Source: Myxococcales bacterium
GTDB lineage: Bacteria; Myxococcota; Myxococcia; Myxococcales; Anaeromyxobacteraceae
NCBI GenBank assembly: GCA_021784995.1
Contig: JAJYHA010000170.1
Location: 1 to 5,985, forward strand
Length of the DNA: 5,985 bases
Reading direction: 5' to 3'
The position numbers were made by a program, and so were the translations under genes. This document shows positions 1 to 5,866 of the stretch, piece after piece (the stretch's first letter is position 1; each line of letters opens with the position of its first letter). The notes under the pieces are model-generated. The model was not told the origin of the DNA. It searched no databases and saw only the letters and a list, made by a program, of their open reading frames with translations.

Positions 1-1071
1 CCAGCGGGCGCCGCTCGTCCCGCGCTCGACCTCCGTCGCCACGCGGAGCGCGACCGCCCGGGCACGCAGCCGGAAGAGCTGCCGGGTGGCGAGGGCGCGG
101 ACCAGGTCGGGCCCGTGCCGCCGGTCGACGTCCAGCGCCTGCTCAAGGAAGCGGCGCTCGAGGAGCAGGCCGGACAGCAGCGCACCCAGGGTGAATGGCG
201 CCGCGGGGTGGCGCCGGTGCGGGGGTGCGTGCGCCGCCGCGAGCGCCTGGCCCACCGCGTCGAGGAGCGCCAGCCAGTCGGCGGCGCCCCCCTGGGGCCG
301 GAACGCGACGCGGGTCTCGTACGCGTGCGCGCCCGGCCACTGGGCCGGCCGGGAGCCCTCGTCGATCCGGATGCCGGCCCGGTCGAGGCGGAGCGGCGCG
401 AGGGTCCGCTGCAGGACGATCGGCAGCATGCCGCGGGGGAAGAGGCCGCCCCACCCGTGCAGCGCCAGCACGTGGAGGAGGTCGGCGCGGTCGAGGTCGC
501 CCTCCGGCGCCGGGCGGAGACCGGCCTCGCGGCGCGACAGCCACCGGAGCACGTCACGGTACCCGTCGTCCGAGGCGGCGAGCAGCGCGTCGGCCTCCAC
601 CACCGCGTCCCAGTCGGGCGTGAGCCCCACCTCGGCGCGCGCCCGGGCACGCCTCTCCACCGCCGCATCGCGATCGGGGATCGCCGAGGCGCGCGCGACG
701 GCCGCGCCCAGGCTCCGGCGCCGCTCCCGCTCGCGCTCGCGCGGGAGGGCGAGCTGCGCCTCCTGGAGCGCCATCGGCCCGTCCGGGCCCTCCGCCCTCG
801 CCCCCACCTCGGCGGCGCGCCACGCCTCCTCCTCGGCCGCCTGTGCGCGCTCCGCGCGGAGATCGGCGACCAGGCGTGCCAGCGCCTGCTCTCCGCCCTC
901 CTCCAGCGCCTTCACCGTCTCCCGGTGCGCGGCGCGGCCATGGTCCCGGAACAGGCCGGCCATGCGGGGGGCAGGGTCGAGGCCCGCCACGTGGCGCCAG
1001 CGCGCCTCGGCGAGCCCCCGCACGAGCGCGTCCACCTCACCCCTCACCAGCTCCAGATCTACCGGGTCCAT
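1..1071 (-). CDS. M3-like metallopeptidase homologue, active site lost (3' end beyond window)
   Basis: The frame is open for 357 codons from an ATG at 1071 to the left edge, with no stop in the window. Nearly all third positions are G or C, and a GGAGG-type ribosome binding site lies at 1072-1080, just before the ATG. The N-terminal 150 residues are helical and charged, with an Arg/Glu-rich stretch near 111-119. Residues 190-300 follow the layout I recall for M3-like (thimet/oligopeptidase F-related) peptidases: an acidic 'DLDRADLLHVL' segment, a 'LFPRG' turn near 210, 'IRIDEGSRP' at 234-242, then 'FRPQGGAADW' at 257-266. In active relatives this leads into an HExGH zinc motif followed by a TEG glutamate ligand. 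Here those positions read D271, A272, Q275 and L295, so zinc binding and catalysis are unlikely. Intact relatives are about 500 residues long, so roughly a quarter to a third is probably missing off the edge. A structural or regulatory role is inference. The reading frame is secure and the family assignment is moderate. Confidence 0.8.
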   Translation of the reverse strand, partial: MDPVDLELVRGEVDALVRGLAEARWRHVAGLDPAPRMAGLFRDHGRAAHRETVKALEEGGEQALARLVADLRAERAQAAEEEAWRAAEVGARAEGPDGPMALQEAQLALPRERERERRRSLGAAVARASAIPDRDAAVERRARARAEVGLTPDWDAVVEADALLAASDDGYRDVLRWLSRREAGLRPAPEGDLDRADLLHVLALHGWGGLFPRGMLPIVLQRTLAPLRLDRAGIRIDEGSRPAQWPGAHAYETRVAFRPQGGAADWLALLDAVGQALAAAHAPPHRRHPAAPFTLGALLSGLLLERRFLEQALDVDRRHGPDLVRALATRQLFRLRARAVALRVATEVERGTSGARW

Positions 1072-1111
1072 CCCTCCTCCTGGGTCCTGACGGACCGGGC
1101 GGGCGACAGCG

Positions 1112-1117
1112 ATACTA
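1112..1117 (-). promoter_or_regulatory. Weak candidate -10 box for the leftward peptidase-like gene
   Basis: On the minus strand this hexamer reads TAGTAT, matching four of six bases of the sigma70 -10 consensus. It lies 40 bp upstream of the ATG at 1071 in an otherwise GC-rich spacer. No good TTGACA-like -35 sits 16-18 bp further upstream, so the assignment is weak. The spacer is divergent, so a leftward promoter is expected somewhere here. Confidence 0.25.
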
Positions 1118-1154
1118 CCGATGATCCGGGCACTTGACGCCGAAGAGCGACACC

Positions 1155-1182
1155 CTGCCTGGCAGTCGAGGAGCGCGACTGC
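1155..1182. repeat. Overlapping inverted repeats upstream of the zinc-ribbon gene promoter (possible operator)
   Basis: GCAGTCG at 1162-1168 and CGACTGC at 1176-1182 form a perfect 7-bp inverted repeat with a 7-bp spacer. A second perfect palindrome, CTGCC-T-GGCAG, occupies 1155-1165 and shares the GCAG block with the first. The right arm ends at the base before the -35 hexamer TTGACA. The dyad lies upstream of the predicted transcription start, so it would act as DNA rather than RNA, for example as a binding site for a dimeric regulator. The bound protein is unknown and chance occurrence in GC-rich DNA is possible. Confidence 0.4.
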
Positions 1183-1210
1183 TTGACACCACGCCGCGCT
1201 GGCCTAAGTT
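1183..1210 (+). promoter_or_regulatory. Sigma70-type promoter for the zinc-ribbon / pseudouridine synthase operon
   Basis: A perfect -35 hexamer TTGACA (1183-1188) is followed after 16 bp by TAAGTT (1205-1210). TAAGTT is a divergent -10, but it is among the least GC-rich stretches of the spacer. Transcription would begin near 1217, giving a leader of only about 15 nt that starts almost at the GGAG ribosome binding site (1219-1222) of the gene at 1232. The position directly upstream of the first plus-strand gene supports the call. An upstream TTGACG at 1134-1139 has no partner -10 and is not counted. Confidence 0.65.
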
Positions 1211-1231
1211 CGCGCAGCGGAGATACGCGCC

Positions 1232-1471
1232 ATGCCCCTCTACGAGTACGACTGCCCCAAGTGTGGCCGCTTCGAGGTGCTCCAGAAGATGTCCGACCCG
1301 CCACTCGCGCGCCACGATTGCGGGCGGCGGGTGCAGAAGGTCATGAGCGCCGGCGCGTTCGCGTTCAAGGGCTCGGGCTTCTACGTGACGGACTACAGGA
1401 AGCCGGGGCCGACCTGCGACGGGCCGAAGGGCGACGCGTGCAAGAGCTGCCCGGGGAACAAGGCCGCCTGA
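1232..1471 (+). CDS. FmdB-family zinc-ribbon protein
   Basis: This 79-residue protein opens with MPLYEYDCPKCG and carries the core SAGAFAFKGSGFYVTDYR at residues 39-56, both hallmarks of the FmdB (putative regulatory protein) zinc-ribbon family. The first knuckle is intact (C8 and C11). In the usual second knuckle, CPxCG, the first cysteine is replaced: the region reads R27-H28-D29-C30-G31, so H28 may stand in as a ligand. A short C-terminal extension has C62, C70 and C73, which could form an extra or replacement metal site. GGAG at 1219-1222, 9 bp before the ATG, supports the start. The biochemical role of the family is poorly defined; the name comes from a regulator proposed in methylotroph formamidase clusters. 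The gene is first in an apparent operon with the RluA-type synthase 19 bp downstream. Family assignment is firm; function is unknown. Confidence 0.93.
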   Translation: MPLYEYDCPKCGRFEVLQKMSDPPLARHDCGRRVQKVMSAGAFAFKGSGFYVTDYRKPGPTCDGPKGDACKSCPGNKAA

Positions 1472-1490
1472 ACGGCGGAGGGCGACCCCC

Positions 1491-2414
1491 GTGCGACGGC
1501 TCGCGCTGACCGTCGCGCGCGCGCAGGCCGGGTCGCGACTCGACCGCTTCATCGCCGCTGCGGGAGGGCTCTCGCGCGGGCTCGCGCGCCGGACGCTCGA
1601 CGCGGGCGGAGTCTTCCTCGACGGGCGGCGGTGCAAGGTGTCGGGGCGCCTCGTGCGCGAGGGGCAGTCGGTGGTGGTGAACCTGGCCGAGGCCGGCCGG
1701 TCTCCGGCGCCCGCCGCCCGCCTCGACCGCGGCCGCCTCCTGCTCGCCGACGAGGCGCTGGTCGCGGTGGACAAGCCACCCTTCGTGGCCTCCCAGCCCA
1801 CGCTGACGACGGACCGCGGCGTGCTCCCCGACCTGGTGGCGGAGCTCGTGGGTGCGCCCGTCACCGTGGTGCACCGGCTCGACCGCGAGACCTCCGGCGT
1901 GTGCGTCCTCGCGCGGACCCGCGAGGCAGCCGCGGCGCTGGCCGAGGAATTCCGCGCCGGCACGCCCGAGAAGACCTACCTCGCGCTGACGGTCCGCCCG
2001 CCGCGGCCGCCCGGAGGGCGCATCGACGCCCCGCTCGCCGCCGACCCGCTGCGGCGCGGGCGGCGCGCCGTCGATCCCCGCGGCGACGCGGCCGCCACCC
2101 GCTACCGGACGCTCGCGGTCGGACCCGCCGGCGCGGCGCTCGTGGAGTGCCGCCCGGAGACGGGGCGCACGCACCAGATCCGGGTCCACCTCGCGCACCT
2201 CGGCGCTCCCCTGCTCGGAGACGCGCGGTACGGCGGTCCTCGCCGCGTCCTCGAGACGAGCGTCCCACGCACCATGCTCCACGCGGCGCGCCTGGTGGTG
2301 CGCCACCCCACCACCGGCGCGCGCGTCGCCCTGGCGGCGCCGCTGCCGGACGACTTCGCCGCGGTGGCGCGCGCGCTCCTGCCGGGCGCGCTCGAGGCCC
2401 TCGCCGCCGGGTAG
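1491..2414 (+). CDS. RluA-family RNA pseudouridine synthase
   Basis: The enzyme isomerises specific uridines to pseudouridine in rRNA or tRNA. The 307 residues start at a GTG preceded by GGAGGG at 1477-1482 with 8-bp spacing. Residues 15-65 (RLDRFIA ... VFLDGRRCKVSGRLVREGQ) look like an S4 RNA-binding domain. 'VAVDKPPFVASQP' at 91-103 begins the catalytic domain. The family signature VVHRLDRETSG spans 126-136, with D131 (1881-1883) as the catalytic aspartate. 'ETGRTHQIRVHLAHLG' at 223-238 and 'LLGDARYGG' at 241-249 are the later conserved blocks. The length is normal for the RluA/RluC/RluD class. Which uridine it modifies cannot be read from the sequence, so no symbol is given. It follows the zinc-ribbon gene by 19 bp and is probably cotranscribed from the promoter at 1183-1210. 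Confidence 0.96.
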   Translation: MRRLALTVARAQAGSRLDRFIAAAGGLSRGLARRTLDAGGVFLDGRRCKVSGRLVREGQSVVVNLAEAGRSPAPAARLDRGRLLLADEALVAVDKPPFVASQPTLTTDRGVLPDLVAELVGAPVTVVHRLDRETSGVCVLARTREAAAALAEEFRAGTPEKTYLALTVRPPRPPGGRIDAPLAADPLRRGRRAVDPRGDAAATRYRTLAVGPAGAALVECRPETGRTHQIRVHLAHLGAPLLGDARYGGPRRVLETSVPRTMLHAARLVVRHPTTGARVALAAPLPDDFAAVARALLPGALEALAAG

Positions 2415-2433
2415 GCGCCCCGGGATGGCGGCG

Positions 2434-2447
2434 GGCGGGCGCCCGCC
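2434..2447. repeat. GC palindrome in the spacer before the transporter gene
   Basis: GGCGGGC at 2434-2440 is followed directly by its reverse complement GCCCGCC at 2441-2447, 20 bp after the synthase stop codon. It could fold as a short RNA hairpin, but there is no T-tract after it, so it is not a convincing intrinsic terminator. The rest of the 2415-2553 spacer is GC-rich, with no recognisable -35/-10 pair and no gene that I can support. Confidence 0.25.
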
Positions 2448-2553
2448 TCCCCGCGGCGCGACCGCGTCGACGGAGCCGGAGAAACGTGCTCTCCTCGGCG
2501 CGCGGGCCGCCCCGCGGCGGCGGCACGGCCGCGGGCGGCGCCCGGGGGCTGGC

Positions 2554-4863
2554 ATGGAGAGCGCGGGCGACCGGGAGATCGGGGCGGGGCGCCAGGGCGC
2601 GCCGGCCAGCTACGTGGCGCCGGAGACTCGGCTCCGGGAGCTCACGCCCCGCGCGCTCGTCCTGGGGACGGTCCTGGGGGCGATCTTCGGGGCCTCCTCC
2701 CTCTACCTCGTGCTCAAGGTTGGCCTGACGGTGAGCGCCTCCATCCCGGTGGCGGTCATCTCCATCACGATCTTCCGGCTCGCCTCCAAGCTGGGCGTGA
2801 AGGACGCCACCATCCTCGAGAACAACATCGTCCAGACCGCCGGCTCGGCGGGCGAGTCCATCGCCTTCGGCGTCGGGGTGACGATGCCGGCCATCATGAT
2901 CCTCGGCTTCGACCTCGAGGTCACGCGGGTCCTGCTGGTGGCGGTCCTGGGCGGGCTGCTCGGGATCCTGATGATGATCCCGCTCCGGAGGGCGCTCATC
3001 GTCGCCCAGCACGGGCGCCTCAAGTACCCCGAGGGCACCGCCTGCGCCGAGGTGCTGAAGGCGGGCGCGTCGGCCGAGTCGCGCGCGGCGGCCTCGGCGG
3101 CGGCGCGCGCGGAGGAGCGGGAGCGCGGCGGGACGCAGCTCTCGGCCCGGACCATCTTCACCGGCTTCGGGGTGGGCCTCCTCTACAAGAGCGCCATGGT
3201 CGCGCTCCGGGGCTGGAAGGACGTCCCCGAGCGCGTGTTCGGCCCCCCCTTCGCGGCGGGCTCGGTGTCGGCCGAGATCTCGCCCGAGCTGCTCGGCGTC
3301 GGCTACGTCATCGGACCGCGGATCGCATCCGTCATGTGCGCGGGCGGCGTGCTCGCCTACCTCGTCCTCATCCCGCTCATCAAGTTCTTCGGCGACGCCC
3401 TCCCCGGCGCGCTCGCGCCCGGGACGGTTCCCATCCGTGAGATGGGCCCGGCGGAGATCCGCAGCGCGTACGTGCTCTACGTGGGGGCGGGCGCGGTCGC
3501 CGCTGGCGGCGTCGTCAGCCTCCTCCGATCGCTGCCCGTCATCGCGCACGGGCTCCGCGAGGGGCTCCGCGACCTCGGCGCGCGACGCGGCGCGGGGGCG
3601 CGCCTGCGGACCGAGGACGACCTCCCGATGGCGGTGGTGCTGGGCGGGATCGCCGCCCTCGTCCTCGCCATCGTGCTGGCGCGGCCCCTCCACATGAACG
3701 TGCTCGGGGCGGTGCTGATCGTGGCCTTCGGGTTCCTCTTCGTGACGGTCTCCTCGCGCCTCACGGGCGAGATCGGCTCCTCCTCGAACCCCATCTCCGG
3801 CATGACGGTCGCGACCCTCCTCCTGACCTGCCTCGTCTTCCTGCTGGTGGGCTGGACGGGCGGGACCCACTACGTGACGGCGCTCTCGGTGGGGGCCATC
3901 GTGTGCATCGCCGCCTCCAACGGCGGCTCCACCTCGCAGGACCTGAAGACCGGCTACCTGCTCGGCGCCACCCCGCGGCTGCAGCAGATCGCGATCCTCT
4001 TCGGCGCGCTGCTCTCGGCCCTGGTGCTCGGCCCCGTCCTGCTGCGGCTCGACCGGGCCGCCACGACCTACGTGCCCGCGGCGGAGGTGGCGCCGGCGGG
4101 GCTGCGCGTCGATCCGGCCACCCTGCCCGGCCTGCGCGAGCGCCCTCCCCCCGCGCAGGCCGGCGGGGAGGCGCGCGCCCTCCTGGTCTGGCACAAGACG
4201 GACGCCGCCGCGGGGCCGCCGGGGCGTTACCTGGTCGACGACGCCGGCCGCGCGCTGTGGCTGGTCGATCCGGGCATCAACGGCTCCCACCCGCGGCGCG
4301 CCGACGGGACGGAGGTCCGCAAGTTCGACGCGCCCAAGGCGACGCTCATGTCGTACATCATCAAGGGCATCCTCGATCGCCACCTGCCCTGGGGCCTCGT
4401 GCTGCTCGGCGTCCTGATCGCCGTGGTGCTCGAGATGTCCGGCGTCCCGTCGCTGGCGTTCGCCGTGGGGGTGTACCTGCCCCTCTCCTCCTCCACGCCC
4501 ATCCTGGTGGGCGGCGCGGTCCGCGCGCTGGTCGACGTCCGCCGCCGGCCCGCGCTCCGCGCCCGCGGCCTGGACGAGGAGCAGATCGCGGCCGAGGGGG
4601 ACCGGAGCGCCGGCGTGCTCATGGCGTCGGGCTACATCGCCGGGGGCGCCATCGCCGGGATCGTCATCGCCTTCCTGGCGGGCGTGCTCGAACCCATCGA
4701 CGCGGTGCTGGGGCGCTGGGCGGCCGCCCACAACCCGCTCTTCGCCGGCCCGCGCGCCGACGCCCTGGCCCTGATCCCCTTCGCGCTGCTCACGCTGCTC
4801 CTGCTCCTCACCGGGTGGGGGGTCCTGCTCCGCGATCGCCGCCCTCAGGAGACGCACCAGTAG
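2554..4863 (+). CDS. OPT-family transporter (oligopeptide or metal-chelate symporter)
   Basis: A 769-residue inner-membrane protein of the OPT/YSL superfamily, whose members import small peptides or metal chelates, usually driven by protons. Starting from this ATG, I see about 15-16 hydrophobic segments (first near 34-54, last near 737-758). Conserved family blocks include NNIVQTAGSAGES (90-102), GRLKYPEGTACAEVLKAG (154-171), GEIGSSSNPISGMT (405-418), SNGGSTSQDLKTGYLLGATP (455-474) and YLPLSSSTPILVGG (641-654). A hydrophilic stretch of about 100 residues (498-597) interrupts the membrane region, ending at 'KFDAPKATLMSYIIKGIL'. An upstream ATG at 2425 is in frame, but its 43 extra codons are Arg/Pro-rich, less GC-biased at third positions and lack a ribosome binding site, so 2554 is preferred; its own GGGGG-rich site is weak. 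The gene may be cotranscribed with the synthase 139 bp upstream. Its substrate cannot be deduced. The 3' end overlaps the opposing glycosyltransferase gene by 19 bp. Confidence 0.93.
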   Translation: MESAGDREIGAGRQGAPASYVAPETRLRELTPRALVLGTVLGAIFGASSLYLVLKVGLTVSASIPVAVISITIFRLASKLGVKDATILENNIVQTAGSAGESIAFGVGVTMPAIMILGFDLEVTRVLLVAVLGGLLGILMMIPLRRALIVAQHGRLKYPEGTACAEVLKAGASAESRAAASAAARAEERERGGTQLSARTIFTGFGVGLLYKSAMVALRGWKDVPERVFGPPFAAGSVSAEISPELLGVGYVIGPRIASVMCAGGVLAYLVLIPLIKFFGDALPGALAPGTVPIREMGPAEIRSAYVLYVGAGAVAAGGVVSLLRSLPVIAHGLREGLRDLGARRGAGARLRTEDDLPMAVVLGGIAALVLAIVLARPLHMNVLGAVLIVAFGFLFVTVSSRLTGEIGSSSNPISGMTVATLLLTCLVFLLVGWTGGTHYVTALSVGAIVCIAASNGGSTSQDLKTGYLLGATPRLQQIAILFGALLSALVLGPVLLRLDRAATTYVPAAEVAPAGLRVDPATLPGLRERPPPAQAGGEARALLVWHKTDAAAGPPGRYLVDDAGRALWLVDPGINGSHPRRADGTEVRKFDAPKATLMSYIIKGILDRHLPWGLVLLGVLIAVVLEMSGVPSLAFAVGVYLPLSSSTPILVGGAVRALVDVRRRPALRARGLDEEQIAAEGDRSAGVLMASGYIAGGAIAGIVIAFLAGVLEPIDAVLGRWAAAHNPLFAGPRADALALIPFALLTLLLLLTGWGVLLRDRRPQETHQ

Positions 4864-5849
4864 TCGCGCAGCTCGACGAAGCCCTGGGCGTCCAGCGCGG
4901 CGCGGATGAGCGGCCGCGCGCCCGGCGCCCCCACCGCCACGAGCAGCGGCAGGCCGCGCGCGCGCCGCGCCTCGGCGTGGGCCAGCACCGGCGCGCCGCG
5001 CACGGTGCGGCCGATCTTGCGCCGGTCGACCTCCAGGAAGAGGGCCACCCCCACGCCGTGGCGGGCCAGGGCGTCCGCGAACGCCTTGCCCGTCTTGCCG
5101 GCGCCCCACAGGGCGACCGCGTCGCGCCCCGCGAGCGCGGTGCGCCGCAGGTGCGCCGCCTTGAGCTCGACGTGCCGCGCGAGGGCGTAGCGCGGATCGG
5201 TCCGCGTGGCGCGGCCGGGCGACTCGCGCCAGAGCAGGAGCGGCGCGGCCACGTTGCCGAGCCGGCCGCCCGCCTCCGCCACGCGCAGCCAGAGGTCGTA
5301 GTCCTCCGGGAAGGGCCCCGCGCGCCAGCCGCCCAGCCGCTCCAGCGCGCTCCGGCGGATGCAGGCGGCCGGGTGGACGAGGGGCGCCTCCACCAGGAGG
5401 TCGCGCTCGACCAGCGCGGGCGTGACGAGCCCGTTCAGCCACTCCACGTGGCGGCGCATGCCGGTCCGCACGGCCCGGCGGGGGAAGGCGCGCACCTGCG
5501 CGCCGACCGCCCACAGGCGCGGGTCCTCCTCCAGCGCGGCGAGCTGTCGCTCCAGGCGGCGCGGGTGCGCGAGATCATCGGCGTCCATCCGCGCCACCAG
5601 CTCGGCGTCGCAGCGGGCGAGGCCGCGGGCGAGCGCGGCCGGGATCCCCTCACCCCTGCCCGGCACCACCTCGACGCGCCGATCGCGATCGGCCAGCTCG
5701 GCCAGGACGGCGGGCGTGGCGTCGGCGGAGCCGTCGTCGACGACCACCAGGCGCAGGTCGCGCGTGGTCTGCCACAGGATCGACCGCACCGCGGCACGGA
5801 GCGTCCGCGCGGCGTCGCGCGCGGGCAGCAGCACCGCCACGCGGGGCAT
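4845..5849 (-). CDS. Family 2 glycosyltransferase with C-terminal Rossmann-like domain
   Basis: 334 residues. Residues 1-210 form a GT-A fold transferase of the GT2 type: VAVLLPARDAARTL (4-17), VVVDDGSADAT (35-45) for nucleotide-sugar binding, the DxD-like metal site MDADD (88-92), H159 in 'LVHPAACIRR', and 'PEDYDLWLRV' (181-190) with the acidic residues expected around the catalytic base. Such enzymes transfer a sugar from a nucleotide donor during surface polysaccharide or glycoprotein synthesis in the cytoplasm. Residues 243-334 are a second unit: 'VALWGAGKTGKAFADAL' is a dinucleotide-binding-like glycine loop, followed by 'FLEVDRRKIG' and 'LLVAVGAPGARPLIRAAL', resembling the N-terminal domain of PglD-like sugar acyltransferases without the acyltransferase part. 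The ATG at 5849 has a GGGAG site 4-5 bp upstream. It is 17 bp downstream of another minus-strand gene, suggesting a glycan operon. Acceptor and donor are unknown. Confidence 0.92.
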   Translation of the reverse strand: MPRVAVLLPARDAARTLRAAVRSILWQTTRDLRLVVVDDGSADATPAVLAELADRDRRVEVVPGRGEGIPAALARGLARCDAELVARMDADDLAHPRRLERQLAALEEDPRLWAVGAQVRAFPRRAVRTGMRRHVEWLNGLVTPALVERDLLVEAPLVHPAACIRRSALERLGGWRAGPFPEDYDLWLRVAEAGGRLGNVAAPLLLWRESPGRATRTDPRYALARHVELKAAHLRRTALAGRDAVALWGAGKTGKAFADALARHGVGVALFLEVDRRKIGRTVRGAPVLAHAEARRARGLPLLVAVGAPGARPLIRAALDAQGFVELRDYWCVS

Positions 5850-5866
5850 GGCGCTCCCGGCCGCCC

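Noticed and set aside
86..1137. Two long plus-strand open frames (334 and 340 codons) over the left gene
   Set aside because: Both are Arg/Ser/Ala- or Arg/Pro-rich with no recognisable motif. The minus-strand frame has the ribosome binding site, codon bias and a family-like protein.
1134..1156. A second TTGACG resembling a -35 box, part of a CTTGACGCC/CTTGACACC near-repeat
   Set aside because: No plausible -10 hexamer lies 16-18 bp downstream, and a single 9-bp near-match is expected by chance.
2434..2447. Intrinsic terminator after the pseudouridine synthase
   Set aside because: The palindrome has no usable loop without losing base pairs and no following T-tract.
2449..2519. CCCCGCGGCG repeated at 2449-2458 and 2510-2519
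   Set aside because: Short, GC-only, and expected by chance in sequence of this composition.
1631..2728. A 365-codon plus-strand frame overlapping the pseudouridine synthase
   Set aside because: Low-complexity Arg/Ala/Gly-rich shadow of a gene with clear catalytic motifs in another frame.
1861..5514. A 1217-codon open frame on the minus strand, antisense to most of the synthase and transporter genes
   Set aside because: Over the transporter it is codon-aligned antisense, so it would stop only where the transporter uses TTA, CTA or TCA. GC-biased third positions exclude those codons. The protein is low-complexity and Arg/Gly/Asp/Glu-rich, and it runs out of frame into the real glycosyltransferase.
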